This document shows positions 13,456 through 14,747 of a DNA stretch of 14,747 nucleotides, piece after piece (the stretch's first letter is position 1; the number at the start of each line of letters is the position of its first letter). Made by a program: the position numbers and the translations under genes. This DNA is from Pseudomonadota bacterium (GTDB taxonomy: Bacteria > Pseudomonadota > Gammaproteobacteria > Acidithiobacillales > Acidithiobacillaceae): assembly GCA_021840785.1 (NCBI GenBank), contig JAKBXD010000033.1, positions 1 to 14,747 on the forward strand, in the 5' to 3' direction. The notes beneath the pieces are model-generated. The model was not told the origin of the DNA, made no database searches, and saw nothing but the letters and a program-made list of their open reading frames with translations.

Positions 13456-14019
13456 GTGTTACGTAAAAGAATACGGTTAGGCGTTCAAGGTGTTGGCGCG
13501 CTCATGCTTATGGTTGCTGGACAAGCATGGGCAATGGGTGAAGGCTTGCATGTGATTCAGGGCGGCCCTGCGTATTTTAATGTCGGCGTCGGAGCCTTTA
13601 ACGCTGCTGGAGTGGTTCCGGGTCCTGGGCATCGCGGTAACGCGACATTGCCGGAGATTGATCTAGAATACCAGACAGCCGCCAAGCTGCTCGGTGTCGG
13701 TGCACTTTATGGAATTGTTGCCAATACTGATGGTGGATTCATGGGATATACCGGATTTTACTCGGATATCGCATGGAACCATTGGGTGTTGATACCAGTT
13801 CTCGCTATGGGCGGATATCATCAGGGTCGAGGTAAATACCTGGATGGTACTTTTCAGTTCCGATTGGAGTTGAGTCTAGACTATCAGTTTGCCAATAAGT
13901 CGCGTTTCGGACTGAACATTGCCCACATCTCTAATGCCTACACGAAACAGGAAGATCCAGGAGAGGATGAGATTATGCTGAATTATTCCATGCCCTTATT
14001 GTTCGGCAAAAATACATGA
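13456..14019 (+). CDS. PagL-like lipid A 3-O-deacylase (outer membrane)
   Basis: This 187-residue protein starts with GTG at 13456, with GGAG at 13447-13450. Its signal peptide ends near QAWA (residues 23-26). The rest looks like a small beta-barrel with alternating aromatic strands (YFNVGVGAFNAAG, ALYGIVANTDGG, WVLIPVLAMGGY, FQFRLELSLDYQF). Near the C-terminus GLNIAHISNAYTK, with H157-x-S159-N160 and acidic residues E170/E172, fits the His-Ser-Glu catalytic arrangement of PagL, which removes an acyl chain from lipid A. The length is normal. It follows the broken CxxC gene by 54 nt and may be the last gene of the block, remodelling the envelope under stress. It could also be a related uncharacterised barrel. 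Confidence 0.65.
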   Translation: MLRKRIRLGVQGVGALMLMVAGQAWAMGEGLHVIQGGPAYFNVGVGAFNAAGVVPGPGHRGNATLPEIDLEYQTAAKLLGVGALYGIVANTDGGFMGYTGFYSDIAWNHWVLIPVLAMGGYHQGRGKYLDGTFQFRLELSLDYQFANKSRFGLNIAHISNAYTKQEDPGEDEIMLNYSMPLLFGKNT

Positions 14020-14178
14020 ACACATCTTGGATGTTGGTAAGCCAGCTTGTCGCTCAGTATTATCACAACAGTTTCGGAAATTGACTAGGTGGCAACATTT
14101 AATCGCGACACTCTGCTGCGAGCACGACCGACAGATTATACTTAGTAGTTGCCCAATGACCGGTTACGCTGCTTATGT
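14020..14178. other. Intergenic stretch before the intron
   Basis: No convincing gene, RNA or hairpin was found here. A 22-codon frame overlaps the stop of the PagL-like gene but has no support. The stretch ends at the group II intron insertion point, so it may include the intron's recognition (IBS) sequence just before 14179. Confidence 0.4.
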
Positions 14179-14747
14179 GTGCGCCGTGCAAAGGCACGGT
14201 CTTTCAGCGGGTGCGAATCCCGCCCGGCAACTGTCGCTCCAGCCGGTAGCAATCGGGGCAGTCGTGGAGGTAAACGAAGCGGCTGAAGCCTCCGGTGTAG
14301 AGGACCATGAAAAGTGGCTTGGTAAGTATGCAGGTTGCAACGTGAGTGAACACTGAGCAGGCCTCGAAAAGCGTAATGCGGAAGACGACCCGCCACATAT
14401 ACGGGGAAGGCTGTCATCATTGGGGTAGCGAGCGACGCGAACACCCAGTGGTTCCGCCGGGGTATTGGTGGCGGCATGCATACAAGAGGAAGACCGGGGC
14501 AACACGGGAAGCCCCATGGGGTGGTCAGCGCTGACCAACTGGTATTCCGTGAGGAGATGTCCAGGCCTGATGGGGTGGCGGATGGGCCCGTAGTACTGGG
14601 GAAGCCGGGTAATGCTGGTGGAGGGAAGGGGCCCTAGTTCAAGACGAGTGCAGGAAGTGGCAAAGGAAAGGGGATTGACGATGAGTCTGGCAACTCCGGG
14701 TAGTATTCAGAAGCTACAGGCGGCACTGCATGCCAAAGCGAAGGAAG
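14179..14747 (+). mobile_element. Group II intron, 5' portion (cut by window end)
   Basis: The stretch begins with GTGCG (14179-14183), matching the group II 5' splice consensus GUGYG, and continues as a structured non-coding region (for example CCGTGC/GCACGG at 14185-14198) typical of domains I-III. About 500 nt later an intron-encoded maturase starts. GTGTG at 14177 is an alternative 5' boundary. The 3' end, with domains V and VI, is beyond the window. It interrupts intergenic DNA after the PagL-like gene and not a visible gene. Confidence 0.75.
14681..14747 (+). CDS. ltrA: Group II intron reverse transcriptase/maturase, N-terminal fragment
   Basis: Only the first 22 codons lie in the window: MSLATPGSIQKLQAALHAKA, then KE. 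This closely matches the N-terminus of bacterial LtrA-type intron-encoded proteins, which commonly begin MSLATPxxIxxLQxxLxxKAK. A purine-rich AAAGGAAAGGGG (14662-14673) serves as the ribosome binding site; an in-frame TTG two codons upstream is the alternative start. The full protein would carry the reverse transcriptase, maturase and possibly HNH domains needed for splicing and retrohoming. The identification rests on a short but characteristic stretch. Confidence 0.72.
   Translation, partial: MSLATPGSIQKLQAALHAKAKE

Noticed and set aside
14027..14538. Several frames on both strands inside the group II intron 5' region
   Set aside because: The region is structured intron RNA upstream of the maturase; the frames lack ribosome binding sites and family signals.
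1..14747. CRISPR array, tRNA or rRNA
   Set aside because: No spaced direct repeats, cloverleaf-like sequence or rRNA-like stretches were seen on either strand by eye.

Overview
The window looks like an accessory region of an acidophilic, metal-exposed proteobacterium. The style of the proteins suggests Acidithiobacillus, but this is inferred from family content and not proven. Nearly every intact gene is on the + strand.

Left part (1-2410), mobile-element debris. A serine resolvase pseudogene (one frameshift, one nonsense codon) is cut by the window edge. It is followed by a small WGR-domain protein, a BrnT/BrnA toxin-antitoxin pair, an AT-rich palindromic spacer, a small membrane protein and a decayed DDE transposase on the - strand.

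Middle left (2490-3937), a metal-type regulatory unit. A perfect dyad overlaps a TTGACA promoter. It precedes a cysteine-free HMA-fold protein, a MerR-family regulator with a cysteine-rich tail and an unrecognised 232-residue protein. All three genes abut or overlap.

Core (4047-7488), a bufferin-type RiPP operon. It contains two DUF2282 precursor genes (bufA), a DUF6789 membrane protein, a DoxX protein, the DUF692/MNIO enzyme (bufB) and the DUF2063 partner (bufC). The first precursor has the usual four cysteines and the second lacks the third. Intercistronic hairpins flank the second bufA. A candidate ECF-type promoter lies in front of the first.

Right part (7562-13401), a co-directional thiol-redox and regulatory block. 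It encodes a DsrE-like protein, a periplasmic CxxC (DsbG/DsbC-like) protein, a DUF302 protein, an ECF sigma factor, a zinc anti-sigma factor joined in frame to a peroxiredoxin-like domain, a full DsbD with all six redox cysteines, and a second CxxC protein broken by an in-frame TAA. The reading proposed here is that ECF/anti-sigma control, periplasmic electron supply (DsbD to CxxC proteins) and copper-binding modified peptides form one metal/redox-stress island.

Right edge (13456-14747). A PagL-like outer-membrane lipid A deacylase gene is followed by the 5' half of a group II intron, whose maturase gene runs off the window.
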